Assembly: GCF_001610875.1 (NCBI RefSeq)
Contig: NZ_CP011272.1
Coordinates: 2,213,988-2,277,987 of the forward strand
Direction of reading: 5' to 3'
Origin: Pirellula sp. SH-Sr6A
GTDB taxonomy: Bacteria > Planctomycetota > Planctomycetia > Pirellulales > Pirellulaceae
Length of the DNA stretch: 64,000 nucleotides
Part shown: positions 10,001-18,700 of the stretch, one piece after another
Position numbering within the stretch: the first letter of the stretch is position 1
How the letters are laid out: every line of letters starts with the position of its first letter
Notes under the pieces: generated by a model
Seen by the model: only the letters and a program-made list of their open reading frames with translations
The model's database searches: none
What the model was told of the DNA's origin: nothing
Made by a program: the position numbers and the translations under genes

Positions 10001-10769
10001 GCAACACCTCCCGCTCGAGAACGCAGTTCGATACGCCATTTCCTCCATCTCGCGTTATACGATTCTCTTTCTCGGAATTCTGATGACGTTCAATAGCATC
10101 GGGGTTCGATGGGCGAGCATTCAATGGCTGGTAGCCGCGCTCGGCGTCGGTTTAGGCTTCGGTCTTCAAGAGATCTTTGCCAATTTCGTCTCCGGATTGA
10201 TTTTGCTGTTCGAACAACCGGTCCGTGTCGGCGACGTCATCACATTGGGAGACACGACGGGAACTGTCTCTCGAATTCGGATGCGCGCGACGACGGTCAC
10301 GAACTTTGATCAGCAGGAACTCATCATCCCAAACAAAGATTTGGTGACGGGTCGACTGCTCAATTGGACTTTGACCGACTCTACGAACCGCATGATGATG
10401 ATGATCAATATTTCCAACGACTCGGACCCGGAAGTTGCCTGCGCGCTGATACGAGAGATCTGCCTGGAACACTCCAACATCCTCAAGGAACCAGCGCCGA
10501 CAGCGTTCATCGAAGAGTTTGGCGAGAACAAGCAAACGATTCGAGTTCGATGCTTCCTGGCGAGCCTGGATTTGAGACTGCCGACCCGCCATGAAGTGCA
10601 TCTGCTCATTCGAAAACGCTTCGCGGAACTCGGAATCCAAATCTCGATACCACAGCAGGAGGTTCATTTGCGAAACTTCCCCAGCGACTGGAAGAAACCG
10701 GACCATCCAACGGTGGAAGATGCTGGCCTGAAACGACAACCTGTCGACCAACCCACTTCGCCAGCCTAG
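7044..10769 (+). CDS. Large MscS-family mechanosensitive channel (MscK-like)
   Basis: About 1241 residues. The layout is a signal or first membrane segment (CWLLLLLMAMPISLLL), a Pro/Thr/Asn-rich linker, a long coiled-coil periplasmic region (about residues 130-560), many membrane segments, and a C-terminal MscS core (about 1000-1225). The core shows the pore helix LGVGLGFGLQEIFANFVSG, then the beta domain (GDVITLGDTTGTVSRI and IPNKDLVTGRLLNW). This is the architecture of MscK/KefA-type channels, which release solutes under membrane tension. The frame stays open upstream to 6975, but the ATG at 7044 (MATQPKP) is the likelier start because 23 upstream residues look unlike a signal. No strong ribosome site settles this. 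Confidence 0.9.
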   Translation: MATQPKPIPSNWHDSQTKGCLQGISSEAGIQFYGANRCWLLLLLMAMPISLLLTRDADAQLQLIPSGGTAGTTPATNPNNAAPNRGSATNPGTATTQPPAPIISGNPSSGSLGNPQTNPPSVPTPVPVAPVGDIASISVESVSAYLQQLQSATDLDANLKQALVTAYEALLAELKSRNENEKYYRELLAAYEAAPTATAEAKRRKESFSPRFVYLESSLDSAPIERLQSYQLELQSLLQTAVDGRAKVDATIVSRDAQKKELPRLLSEAKAAITKLNDELNAPPVEGTDPRLREANLLLLRARLMSLNERTRRIEQEQRTYDAETELLSLQKAIFATEEKYYQTKIKEVTEELNKRRESLIAKQKKLAESIVVQSPGELRPRAEQIVVRTDAWLGLAKQNALMRLESDAARAELKLWTERYRIMTERISHESTKNVTNFNSMVGLMLRKQRSELPDINELTDKLHDYQDKLVATQTLILELDDWKAASAAVIEPESFTDESAQFFPSADLREKARLLHNFEHRVVDEFRIDANSYFESLFNLGVNTQQTIEQVKKYRSFIDEHVLWIRSSEAFQLSDAREVWPSLQWLFQFGNWREIPLLILSDFQNHLWSYLLGGALIVALILNIKRLKTDTKKEGELASRPNCTSLIPTWKTMFACVLLASPLALIHLVIGWRLNHAENRAFAEAIGMGLMVGARYFFPLELLRQVCRAGGLAENHFRWSKESTSILRKNLRWFIDLAVPCVCVVAVLAQFGESKYENSLGRIIYAALMLLCFLFLIRCLHPTHGVFSNFLKNHPGGWIDRLKYLWYPIFACGPLALMAMSLMGYHYTSVRLAMHLHTTFITLVGILLLSSFIYRWLLLRRRELLVAQAKQRLEEARRRDPNAPTLPNPLLDSHADLTSINKQTIRLVTSTLIFASLGAVAVIWSTVLPAVGVLDTVQLWTVDGASAGERIPITLTNLLIAIPTGIMTVVAARNLPGLMEIALLQHLPLENAVRYAISSISRYTILFLGILMTFNSIGVRWASIQWLVAALGVGLGFGLQEIFANFVSGLILLFEQPVRVGDVITLGDTTGTVSRIRMRATTVTNFDQQELIIPNKDLVTGRLLNWTLTDSTNRMMMMINISNDSDPEVACALIREICLEHSNILKEPAPTAFIEEFGENKQTIRVRCFLASLDLRLPTRHEVHLLIRKRFAELGIQISIPQQEVHLRNFPSDWKKPDHPTVEDAGLKRQPVDQPTSPA

Positions 10770-10813
10770 GCAAGCCGCGCTCCAACTCCAATTGGCGCCG
10801 CCTATTGGGAGGG

Positions 10814-10902
10814 CTAGCGGCCACACCCACTAGCGACCACACCCAACCGCTCCCACCGCTCGATGGTGGCCTTGCCTTCCCTCGATAGTGGCCTTGGTCA
10901 TT
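10814..10902. repeat. Short degenerate tandem repeats in an intergenic spacer
   Basis: Two adjacent 16-base units (10814-10829 and 10830-10845, one mismatch, CTAGCGGCCACACCCA type) are followed by two units of about 20-22 bases (10861-10882 and 10883-10902) sharing CGATRGTGGCCTTG. GGCCAC in the first pair is complementary to GTGGCC in the second, so the block can also fold. It lies between the channel gene and the converging sulfatase. Confidence 0.6.
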
Positions 10903-10941
10903 ACCCACTACGCCCTCCATTCGGGCGTGTCGGCAGAACCC

Positions 10942-12630
10942 TTATTTCGTTGGCATGGGTTGATTTTTGTTCCGCGCCTGGGGGCGGGCCGGTTCGGTCG
11001 CGTAGGGCTTGACCAATTCACAAAAAGCATCGGTCTGCCCCTGCCAGACCGCGGCCATCTCCTCAACGCGTTTGGGATCGGACTCGGCCAAGTTGTCTTG
11101 CTCCGCTCGATCGTTGCGAAGGTTGTATAGCTCCCAGGGACGATCCTTCTCCGCGACGATTTTCCAGTCCCCGACCCGCAAAGCTCGATTCCCTTCGTGC
11201 AGCCACCAAAGCGACGATCGCTCAACGGCACCGTCGCGTTGGAACGAGGGAGCTAGGCTCACACCGGGAGCGGCAGGGAGTTGGAGTCCCTCCCACTCCT
11301 TGGGCTTTTCGACTCCAGCAATTTCCAGCACGGTGGGAACCACATCGATCAAGTGTCCTGGGGTAGTGCGAATCTCCCCTTTCGCTTGGATGCCTTTAGG
11401 CCAGTGCACGATGAACGGTGTACTGATGCCTCCCTCGTGCACCCATGTTTTATGGCGACGGTGTGGCGTGTTCGCGGCGCTCGAGAAGCCTGGTCCGAGG
11501 GACAGGTACGACTTCTCGCTCCCCATGGGTGCAGCGGGATCATGTCCGCCATCACGCACCATGATCTCCGCGCTGGCTCCATTGTCGGAACAAAAAAGCA
11601 CCAGCGTGTTGTCGAGTGCATCCATTTCTTCGAGCTGTTTCAAGATACGACCAATCGCTTGATCCATTCGATCGACCATCGCAGCATGAATCGCCATCTT
11701 CGTCGCTTGGAAGAACTTTTGGGAATCGTTGAGTTCGTTCCAAGGAACCGGGCGATTGACTTCCGAGTCTCCCAGCTTCTTCATCGCTTCGGGGAAAGCA
11801 TACGGTGGTCCCACTTCCCGTTCGAGCGGAGAAAGAGTCGTGGAGGTGATGCCCATACTGCGCATCCGTTCCCATCGCTCCGTGCGAAGTTTATCCCATC
11901 CCTTCAAATAACGATCTTTGTACCTCGCGATATCTTCCGGACGTGCGTGAAGTGGGAAGTGAGGTGAAATGAAGGCGACGTAGGAAAAGAATGGAGCATC
12001 GCGGTGATGGGAAGCGTGATCGCGAAGGCATTCAATGGCGTGGTCGGCAGTTGCATCGGTGGAGTAATAGTCCGGACCGGACGGAGTCGTCACGGGGGAA
12101 TCGTCGATGGTATTCCCTTTGTTGCTAAAGAAGTTTCCTTGATTGACCATGTTGAGGGAACGATGGAAACCGCTCGGCAGCACTTTGCCATCGATATGCC
12201 ACTTACCGCTGTGATAGGACCGATAGTTGGCTGACTGGAGATAGTCCGGCAGCAATCGCGCCCAAGGGGGGCGTACCCCGTTACCTCCTCCTCCCAATCC
12301 CGGCAACGCATCCCGGCGAACTTGCTGGGCGTAGTAGCCGGTCAAGAGTGCCGCGCGAGAAGGCCAGCATCGTGCGGTATTGTAGAACTGGTTGTATCGC
12401 AATCCGTTTCGGGCCAGTCGGTCCAAGTTCGGGGTTTCGATTTCTCCTCCAAAGCACCCCACGTCGGAATATCCTAGATCGTCTGCGAAGAGGATAAGAA
12501 CATTGGGGCGTCCCTCGTTGGCCTCAAGATGACGGCCACCGCTGACTAGACCGAACAGAAGCAGAAGAGCTGTGAAAACAAATCTAACGCGATGACTTTC
12601 GAGCGTTGAACAGAAGTGTCTTGTTTTCAT
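10942..12630 (-). CDS. Secreted sulfatase (arylsulfatase family S1)
   Basis: A 562-residue alkaline-phosphatase-fold sulfatase with an N-terminal hydrophobic signal ([16 protein letters not shown]). The metal-site opening motif [20 protein letters not shown] is followed by [11 protein letters not shown] with Cys88, the residue matured to formylglycine. The C-terminal half has the usual LFCSDNGAS metal-site motif and the substrate-facing [14 protein letters not shown]. It should cleave sulfate esters outside the cytoplasm, probably from polysaccharides. I take the ATG at 12630 because the signal peptide follows directly. A GTG 48 bases upstream is also in frame. No sulfatase-maturing enzyme is adjacent. 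Confidence 0.93.
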   Translation of the reverse strand: MKTRHFCSTLESHRVRFVFTALLLLFGLVSGGRHLEANEGRPNVLILFADDLGYSDVGCFGGEIETPNLDRLARNGLRYNQFYNTARCWPSRAALLTGYYAQQVRRDALPGLGGGGNGVRPPWARLLPDYLQSANYRSYHSGKWHIDGKVLPSGFHRSLNMVNQGNFFSNKGNTIDDSPVTTPSGPDYYSTDATADHAIECLRDHASHHRDAPFFSYVAFISPHFPLHARPEDIARYKDRYLKGWDKLRTERWERMRSMGITSTTLSPLEREVGPPYAFPEAMKKLGDSEVNRPVPWNELNDSQKFFQATKMAIHAAMVDRMDQAIGRILKQLEEMDALDNTLVLFCSDNGASAEIMVRDGGHDPAAPMGSEKSYLSLGPGFSSAANTPHRRHKTWVHEGGISTPFIVHWPKGIQAKGEIRTTPGHLIDVVPTVLEIAGVEKPKEWEGLQLPAAPGVSLAPSFQRDGAVERSSLWWLHEGNRALRVGDWKIVAEKDRPWELYNLRNDRAEQDNLAESDPKRVEEMAAVWQGQTDAFCELVKPYATEPARPQARNKNQPMPTK

Positions 12631-12890
12631 CGGGATATCAAAGTCGGAGAGGTGCAAGCAAGGTTTGGAAGGGAGCACGGAAGGGAGATGTTCATGGGAA
12701 CTGGCGTACCGACTCCATTGCCGCGACGCTACAGTATAACTCGGTGGAATATTCGAGGGGACCGATTTTGGTCGCTGGTGACATTCTCGTCAGCCTGAAT
12801 CGAGGAAGAGAGAAGCCGTCTCGGCCTTGGTCTCCGAAGCAGCCGGTTCCACCCCATCCCTTTCAACTGAATGAACGCAAGAGTGAGACG

Positions 12891-13370
12891 ATGAGCGACT
12901 GGATCGAAGCAGGAAACAAAGCGCCGACTTTTACAGCTGTGACCGATACGGGTAAGAAAGTGAAGCTGAGCGATTACAAGGGGAAGGTCGTCGTTCTTTA
13001 TTTCTATCCGAAAGATGACACCCCTGGCTGCACCAAGGAAGCATGCGCCTTTCGCGACGCCAGCGATGCTTTGCAAAAACGAGGTGCCGTCGTGTTGGGG
13101 GTAAGTCCGGACGACGACAAGTCGCATGCGAAGTTCCGCGACAAGTTCAGTTTAAACTTCCCATTGCTCGCAGACCCGGACCATTCCATTGCCGAAGCCT
13201 ACGGAGCTTGGCGGGAAAAGAACATGTACGGAAAGAAGAGTATGGGAGTCCAGCGCAGCACCTATCTGATCGACAGCGACGGCAAGGTAGCGAAGGTCTG
13301 GAAACGAGTAAGCGTTGATGGACATGACGCGGCGGTCCTCGAGGCGATCGACGAACTCGCGTCTCGCTAG
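12891..13370 (+). CDS. bcp: Thioredoxin-dependent peroxiredoxin, Bcp/PrxQ type
   Basis: A 159-residue thiol peroxidase that reduces hydroperoxides using thioredoxin. The peroxidatic cysteine is Cys47 in the motif TPGCTKEAC, and the resolving cysteine Cys52 lies five residues on, which defines the PrxQ/Bcp subgroup. The thioredoxin-fold strand [14 protein letters not shown] and the Arg-bearing [10 protein letters not shown] are present. The frame is open far upstream (to 12606), but the ATG at 12891 gives the standard family length and N-terminus ([14 protein letters not shown]), and the upstream residues resemble nothing. It is divergent from the sulfatase and followed 80 bases later by the permease gene. 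Confidence 0.95.
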   Translation: MSDWIEAGNKAPTFTAVTDTGKKVKLSDYKGKVVVLYFYPKDDTPGCTKEACAFRDASDALQKRGAVVLGVSPDDDKSHAKFRDKFSLNFPLLADPDHSIAEAYGAWREKNMYGKKSMGVQRSTYLIDSDGKVAKVWKRVSVDGHDAAVLEAIDELASR

Positions 13371-13450
13371 CCTGATAATGCCTGAGAGGAATAGGGCAAT
13401 GGGTTGCACGCAATGATTGGATATTCGCTTCGCCACTTCAAGCGGTTTTC

Positions 13451-14434
13451 ATGTTTCGCATTCTAGTCAAGAAGTATATCCACGAGTCGCTACTACTTTG
13501 GCTCGCGTGCGCGCTGGTTCTCCTGTTCTTTCCCTGGGTTCGCATTTGGACCGTCAGTCAATTTGAATTGAGCGGCTTTGCATCGATTCTCGAACAATTC
13601 CGCTCGTTCGAAAAGTTCTCACCCGTTCCGCTTGAACAGTTCCTCACGTACCAAGGAATGGTGGGATTTACCTTTGATGAACCAGTCTTGCTCCTCTGTA
13701 TCCTCGTGTGGTCGATCTCCCGAGGTTCGGATGTGGTGAGTGGTGAATTGAACCGAGGAACGATGGAACTCTTACTGGCTCAGCCGATCGAACGAAGCCG
13801 ACTGTTCGCGGCTCATGCGACCGTCACGATCTTAGGGCTCGTCCTTTTGTGCATTCTCGTGTACGCAGGGATCTACCTCGGAATTATGACCAATTCGACA
13901 CCAGTCAGCACGGGAGGATCGATGCGAATCCCCTTTCTGAATCTGGATGTAGGTATTCCCCTATCCCCGAAGAGGCAGGAGTGGGTCCCCCTCCGAAATT
14001 TCGTGGATCCCTTCCTTTACATCCTTCCCACATTGAACTTGTTTTCATTAGGGTTCATGGTCCTCGGTATCAGCGTTCTCTTAAGTGCTCGCGATCAATA
14101 TCGATGGCGTGCGATCGGACTGACGATTGGTATCTATGTCTCACAACTCCTGCTTTTTATCCTTTCAAAATCGACTCCTTCGACGCATGTTTTGACGCCG
14201 TTCAGTTTCCTCGCGGCATATCAACCTGATTGGAGCGTGCAAAGGATTCATCGCCACCGGGCGGCGGCATGGAGTTTGTGGAGCGACGGGGACGCGTCCA
14301 AAATCGGACTCGACTATTGGATGAGTTGCATGGAGCCTCCCGCATTCATCGCGATACTATTGCTCTTGGGGACTCTCGCGTATGCTATCGCTTGGAGAGT
14401 CTTTACCAGAAGGGATCTTCCGGCACCCAACTAA
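13451..14434 (+). CDS. ABC-2-type membrane permease
   Basis: A 327-residue membrane protein with about six hydrophobic segments. Features typical of ABC-2/NosY-like permeases are an N-terminal segment after a short basic stretch (FRILVKKYIHES), the conserved cytoplasmic loop SGELNRGTMELLLAQPIERSR, and later paired helices (FSLGFMVLGISVLL). The transported substrate is unknown. The cognate ATP-binding subunit is not next to it, which is unusual, since NosF/CcmA-type ATPases normally precede such permeases. A residue-poor loop (about 235-280) lies before the last helix. Its stop is 30 bases before the alcohol dehydrogenase start, so the two may be co-transcribed. Confidence 0.75.
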   Translation: MFRILVKKYIHESLLLWLACALVLLFFPWVRIWTVSQFELSGFASILEQFRSFEKFSPVPLEQFLTYQGMVGFTFDEPVLLLCILVWSISRGSDVVSGELNRGTMELLLAQPIERSRLFAAHATVTILGLVLLCILVYAGIYLGIMTNSTPVSTGGSMRIPFLNLDVGIPLSPKRQEWVPLRNFVDPFLYILPTLNLFSLGFMVLGISVLLSARDQYRWRAIGLTIGIYVSQLLLFILSKSTPSTHVLTPFSFLAAYQPDWSVQRIHRHRAAAWSLWSDGDASKIGLDYWMSCMEPPAFIAILLLLGTLAYAIAWRVFTRRDLPAPN

Positions 14435-14463
14435 CCCAGTCGCATCCACCGAGACAAGCAAAT

Positions 14464-15648
14464 ATGTCGAACACTCATTGGCATTTTGGTACCAGCCCCA
14501 GTGTTCGATTTGGTCGAGGTGCGTTGGCGGTGCTTCCTGCCTGCTTAAAACGATTAGGGCTCGCTCGACTTTTCATGGTGACAGACTCGGTGGTTGGGTC
14601 GATCGGATCTGTCCAAAGTACCTTGAAAGAACTTCGAGATTCCGGGTTTTCCATCGAGCTATTCGAGGGTGGGAAACCAGAGCCAAGCGTTGCCGTCGCC
14701 GAAGCGGCTTGCCAAGCTGCGATGAAATCCGACATGGATGCAGTAATCGGGATTGGAGGTGGGAGCAATTTGGACATCGCCAAGATGGTGGCGACTTGGC
14801 TACGTCACGGCGGTTCGCTAAGACAGTACTTCGGATTCGGGAACATTCCCGGCCCCATTCTTCCCCTCATCGCCATTCCAACAACAGCAGGAACGGGAAG
14901 CGAGGTTTCACATTCCGCGGTTCTCACCGACGAGCAGGCGGGAGTCAAGGTAAGTACATTGAGCCCTTACCTGCGTCCCTGCATGGCGATCATCGATCCA
15001 TCGCTGACCGACTCTTGCCCTCCGCGCGTCACAGCCCATAGTGGCATCGATGCATTGGTGCACGCGATCGAAGCCCTCACCAACAAACCCTTCACTTCTT
15101 TCGAGGGGACCGGCAACGCTTACGAAGGAAGCTATCCGCTTACGCGATTGCTGGCCTTGGAAGCAATCGGTCAGATCGCCAGGTTCCTCGTGCGAGCTGT
15201 CGACGTTCCAGGGGATCAAGCAGCTCGAGACGGCATGGCTTATGCCGCGATGCTCGCCGGGATGGCGTTTTCCAACAGCGGCGTGGGGCTGGTGCATGCG
15301 CTGGAGTACCCCATCGGGGCGATCACCCATTGTTCACATGGCGAAGGGAACGGGCTTTTGCTGCCTCACGTGATGGAGTTCAATCAACCGATGTGCGCGG
15401 AAGCCTTGGCCCAAGTCGGGTCGCTTCTTCTGGGGCAGTCCGATTGTTCCAGCGAAGACGCGATCTCAGCAGTAGAAAAACTGTTGACTCGCATTGAAAT
15501 TCGCACGCGATTGCGAGACTTGGGGCTTCAAGAATCCGACATTCCCACGGTCGTTACCAAGACACTGCAAATCGAGCGGCTCCTGGCGGTCAATGCTCGC
15601 CGTCCGACTGCAGAGGACTTGGAACGAATTCTCCGACGGGCGTATTAG
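14464..15648 (+). CDS. Iron-containing alcohol dehydrogenase
   Basis: A 394-residue group III (iron-dependent) alcohol dehydrogenase, NAD(P)-linked and cytoplasmic. It has the nucleotide-binding loop GIGGGSNLDIAKM (about residue 98), the PTTAGTGSEVSHSAVLTD motif, and the metal-site segments HSGIDALVHAIEA and GLVHALEYPIGA plus THCSHGEGNGLLLPHVMEFN, which supply Asp/His ligands. Length and start fit the family. The frame runs 78 codons further upstream, but that would overlap the permease gene. Substrate cannot be read from sequence. Butanol, lactaldehyde and 1,3-propanediol enzymes share these motifs. Confidence 0.92.
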   Translation: MSNTHWHFGTSPSVRFGRGALAVLPACLKRLGLARLFMVTDSVVGSIGSVQSTLKELRDSGFSIELFEGGKPEPSVAVAEAACQAAMKSDMDAVIGIGGGSNLDIAKMVATWLRHGGSLRQYFGFGNIPGPILPLIAIPTTAGTGSEVSHSAVLTDEQAGVKVSTLSPYLRPCMAIIDPSLTDSCPPRVTAHSGIDALVHAIEALTNKPFTSFEGTGNAYEGSYPLTRLLALEAIGQIARFLVRAVDVPGDQAARDGMAYAAMLAGMAFSNSGVGLVHALEYPIGAITHCSHGEGNGLLLPHVMEFNQPMCAEALAQVGSLLLGQSDCSSEDAISAVEKLLTRIEIRTRLRDLGLQESDIPTVVTKTLQIERLLAVNARRPTAEDLERILRRAY

Positions 15649-15784
15649 TCCTCCGTGCTATGTATTTGCACGACCGGCACAAAAATCGAGTACAATGTTC
15701 GGCAACGCCTTGAGCTAGTGCTCTCCCCATTCCCGCCAGCCATCCCCCCGCCTCGCAATCCTCCCCCTCTTCTGGGCCCTCGGT

Positions 15785-18700
15785 ATGTTGAAGTTTGTTG
15801 GGTTTTCTACCATCGCATTGTCCGTCCTGCTCTTCTCGAACGCGTGGGCTCCCTATTCCCTCGGGCAGTCGGCCAGCGCGTTCCCTCCTGAAATCGCTCC
15901 CATCTTTCAGCGTTATTGCTCCGAGTGCCATTCCAATGAGACCGATGAAGGGAACTTGAGCTTCGAGGCCTGGGGCGACACACCCGAAATCGATCGCGAG
16001 AAAAAGCTCACGCAGATTCTTCGCGTGCTGAAGCTCGAAGAAATGCCCCCCGAAGGCTCCGAGAAGCCTTCGGCGCAGGAAATGGTCATGATCCAAAAAT
16101 GGAGTCAATCGGTATTGGATCGCGTTGCAGAGGAGAAGGCCAATGACCCCGGCCCCATCATCCTTCGACGCCTCAGCAATAGTGAATACACTTGGACGCT
16201 GAGAGATCTTACAGGTGTTCCCACACTCGACCCGACCAAGGAGTTTCCGGTCGACAACGTCGCGGGAGAGGGCTTTACCAATGCTGGGGCCGCGATGGTA
16301 ATGAGCCCAGCATTGTTCAACAAGTACTTCGACGCAGCCAAGTCGATCGCGCAACGGACGGTCCTGCTGCCCGACGGAATCGGTTTTTCAGAAAGCACAT
16401 CGTCCAACGATTGGGCTACGGAGCGGTTGAACTGGATCCGCCAGCTTTACGCGCGTTACACCGACGCTCGAGGTGCCGAGAAGGTGAACTTGCAGGGAGT
16501 TCAATTTGAAACGAATCAAGGAGGACGCAATCCGTTCGATCGCTATCTCGAATTGCTTTTTCAGAATGAGAATGCACTCGCAACCGGTTCGAAATCGCTT
16601 CAGGATGTCGCGAAGATCGGGAACGGGAGCGAGCGTTACCTCGCTGTTTTAGCAAAGCAATTGGGCCTGACGATGGCGGACTCGCGAGGAGATTTGGTTC
16701 ATCGTTCGGAGTTGGGCGAGATGGCTTTGGCTTCACCGTTGGTGAAAGGGCTGCGATCGCAATGGGCTCTTGCGAAGGGAAAGCCGTCGAGCGCAGACGT
16801 TTCGAATTGGGTGGGACAATGGCAACAGAAGCTATGGAAATTCAGCGCCGTCGGGCATATCGGCAAACTCAATGGCCCGAAAGCTTGGCAGGAACCAGTC
16901 GATCCGTTGACCCACCGGCTTTCCATCCGGCACAAGCTGAATGCACAGACCGATTCCCTCGTGATCGAACTGCACGAAGCGGGGGATGGTCGAGATGGTG
17001 ACTATGTTCAGCTGGCATCCCCTCGGTTTATCCGATCAGGAGAGTCGGACCTCCCTCTCGTCGATGCGATTCGTTTGGCGAGCGAATGGAAGGAACTTGC
17101 CTCGACCATGAGAGGATCGGTGGAGCAGGCGCTCGCCATCGCAGAGGGAATCGACACTGCGGTCACCCAGGAAGAGATCCGAAACCTAGCAGGAAAAGCG
17201 TCTCTTTCTGAGTCGTCCTTAGCGCTATGGCTGGAGTTGGTCGGACTATTTCAATCGGACGCTGGCAAACGGGACGGGAGCGACGAAGTCCTTTTTACCA
17301 AGTCAGCTTCTAATCTTTCCGGCCACGCATTTATTGGAGGATGGGTCGGAGAAGACGCATTGAGTATTGTTGCCAATTCCTCCGACATGGAGGTAAGAAT
17401 TCCAGGAGTTATGACTCCTAAGAGCATCGCGATGCACCCGGCACCGACGCGCAGTATCGGGGCTGGATGGACCGCGTCTCGAAGTGGTAAGGCGAAGATC
17501 GATGCTGTGATTCAGCACGCTCATCCCGAGTGCGGGAACGGGATCGCGTGGCTTTTGGAAATCAAGCGCCGCGGTGCACGGATTGGTTTAGCAAGTGGAA
17601 ACTCCGCCGGTGGCAAGCCCGTCCCTATTGGGCCGTTCTCAAACGTGCCCCTTCTCGCAGGGGACGAGGTCCGTCTCTGGATCAGTCCAAAGGATGGAAA
17701 CCACTCCTGCGACCTTACGAGAGTCGATTTCACGATTGAGCAAGGTGAAAAGCGGTGGAACCTATCCGAGTCGCTCCATGCGAAGCTGACCGAATCCAAC
17801 CCTTTAGCGGATCACAGTGATACGAAGTGGCAATTCTTCCACGCTCCGGTTCAAAAGTGGAGTTCCCGACTGGTACCTCCGGGGAGCCTGCTGAGTCAAT
17901 GGTTTCTCAGCGCGGACACTTCTGCAAGGTCGCAAATCGCTTCAAAACTGCAACAGCTTCTCAAGTCGGAGGCTCCGTCCGAGCCGATTTCCCCGGCCGA
18001 CCAGCAACTGCTAAAGCTCTTCTCGACGTCGGTCCAATGGGGGCGTGACTCGGACCCAGAAACCAAATCCTCACCCATCCTGCTCGAGTCTTCAGCGGGC
18101 GAAATGGCTTTGACCCGCGAAGGTCTTTCGCTCGCGGATGAGACCTGGGTGAAGATACCCATTCCAGCCTTTTTTCGAGAGGAGTGGGAGTTCGCAGCGG
18201 AAGCAACTCTGGACCCTCACAGGGGGCGCGACGGATCGGTGCAGATTCTTGTTCAGAATCGATCCGATGCCTCCGCATTCGATCGCCAACGCGACCGATC
18301 AAGCTTGATTCATGAACCGGTGTTGGTTCACCCAGAAGGATCGAAAGAAAGAGTATTTCGCACAGCATTCGAAGACTTTCGCAACACGTTCCCCATTGCA
18401 CTTTGCTATCCGCAAATCGTTCCGGTCGACGAAGTCGTGACGCTTACTCTTTACCATCGGGAAGATCGATTCCTCAAGGAGCTCATGCTCACGGATTCGG
18501 AACGCGAGGAATTAGAACGACTGTGGACGGAGCTGCATTTTGTTAGCCAGGATGCACTTCGGAGCGTCGATGTGTTCGAGCAGTTATGGCAATATGCTAC
18601 CCAAGACGCCGACCCCTCTGCGTTCGAGCCGCTGCGAGAACCGATTCTCAAGAGAGCAGCTCAGTTTCGAGAGGAATTGGTGCGCGCTGAAGAGAAACAA

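Noticed and set aside
12606-12890. An N-terminal extension of the Bcp peroxiredoxin
   Set aside because: It would add 95 residues unlike any peroxiredoxin and overlap the divergent sulfatase start. The ATG at 12891 gives the normal protein.
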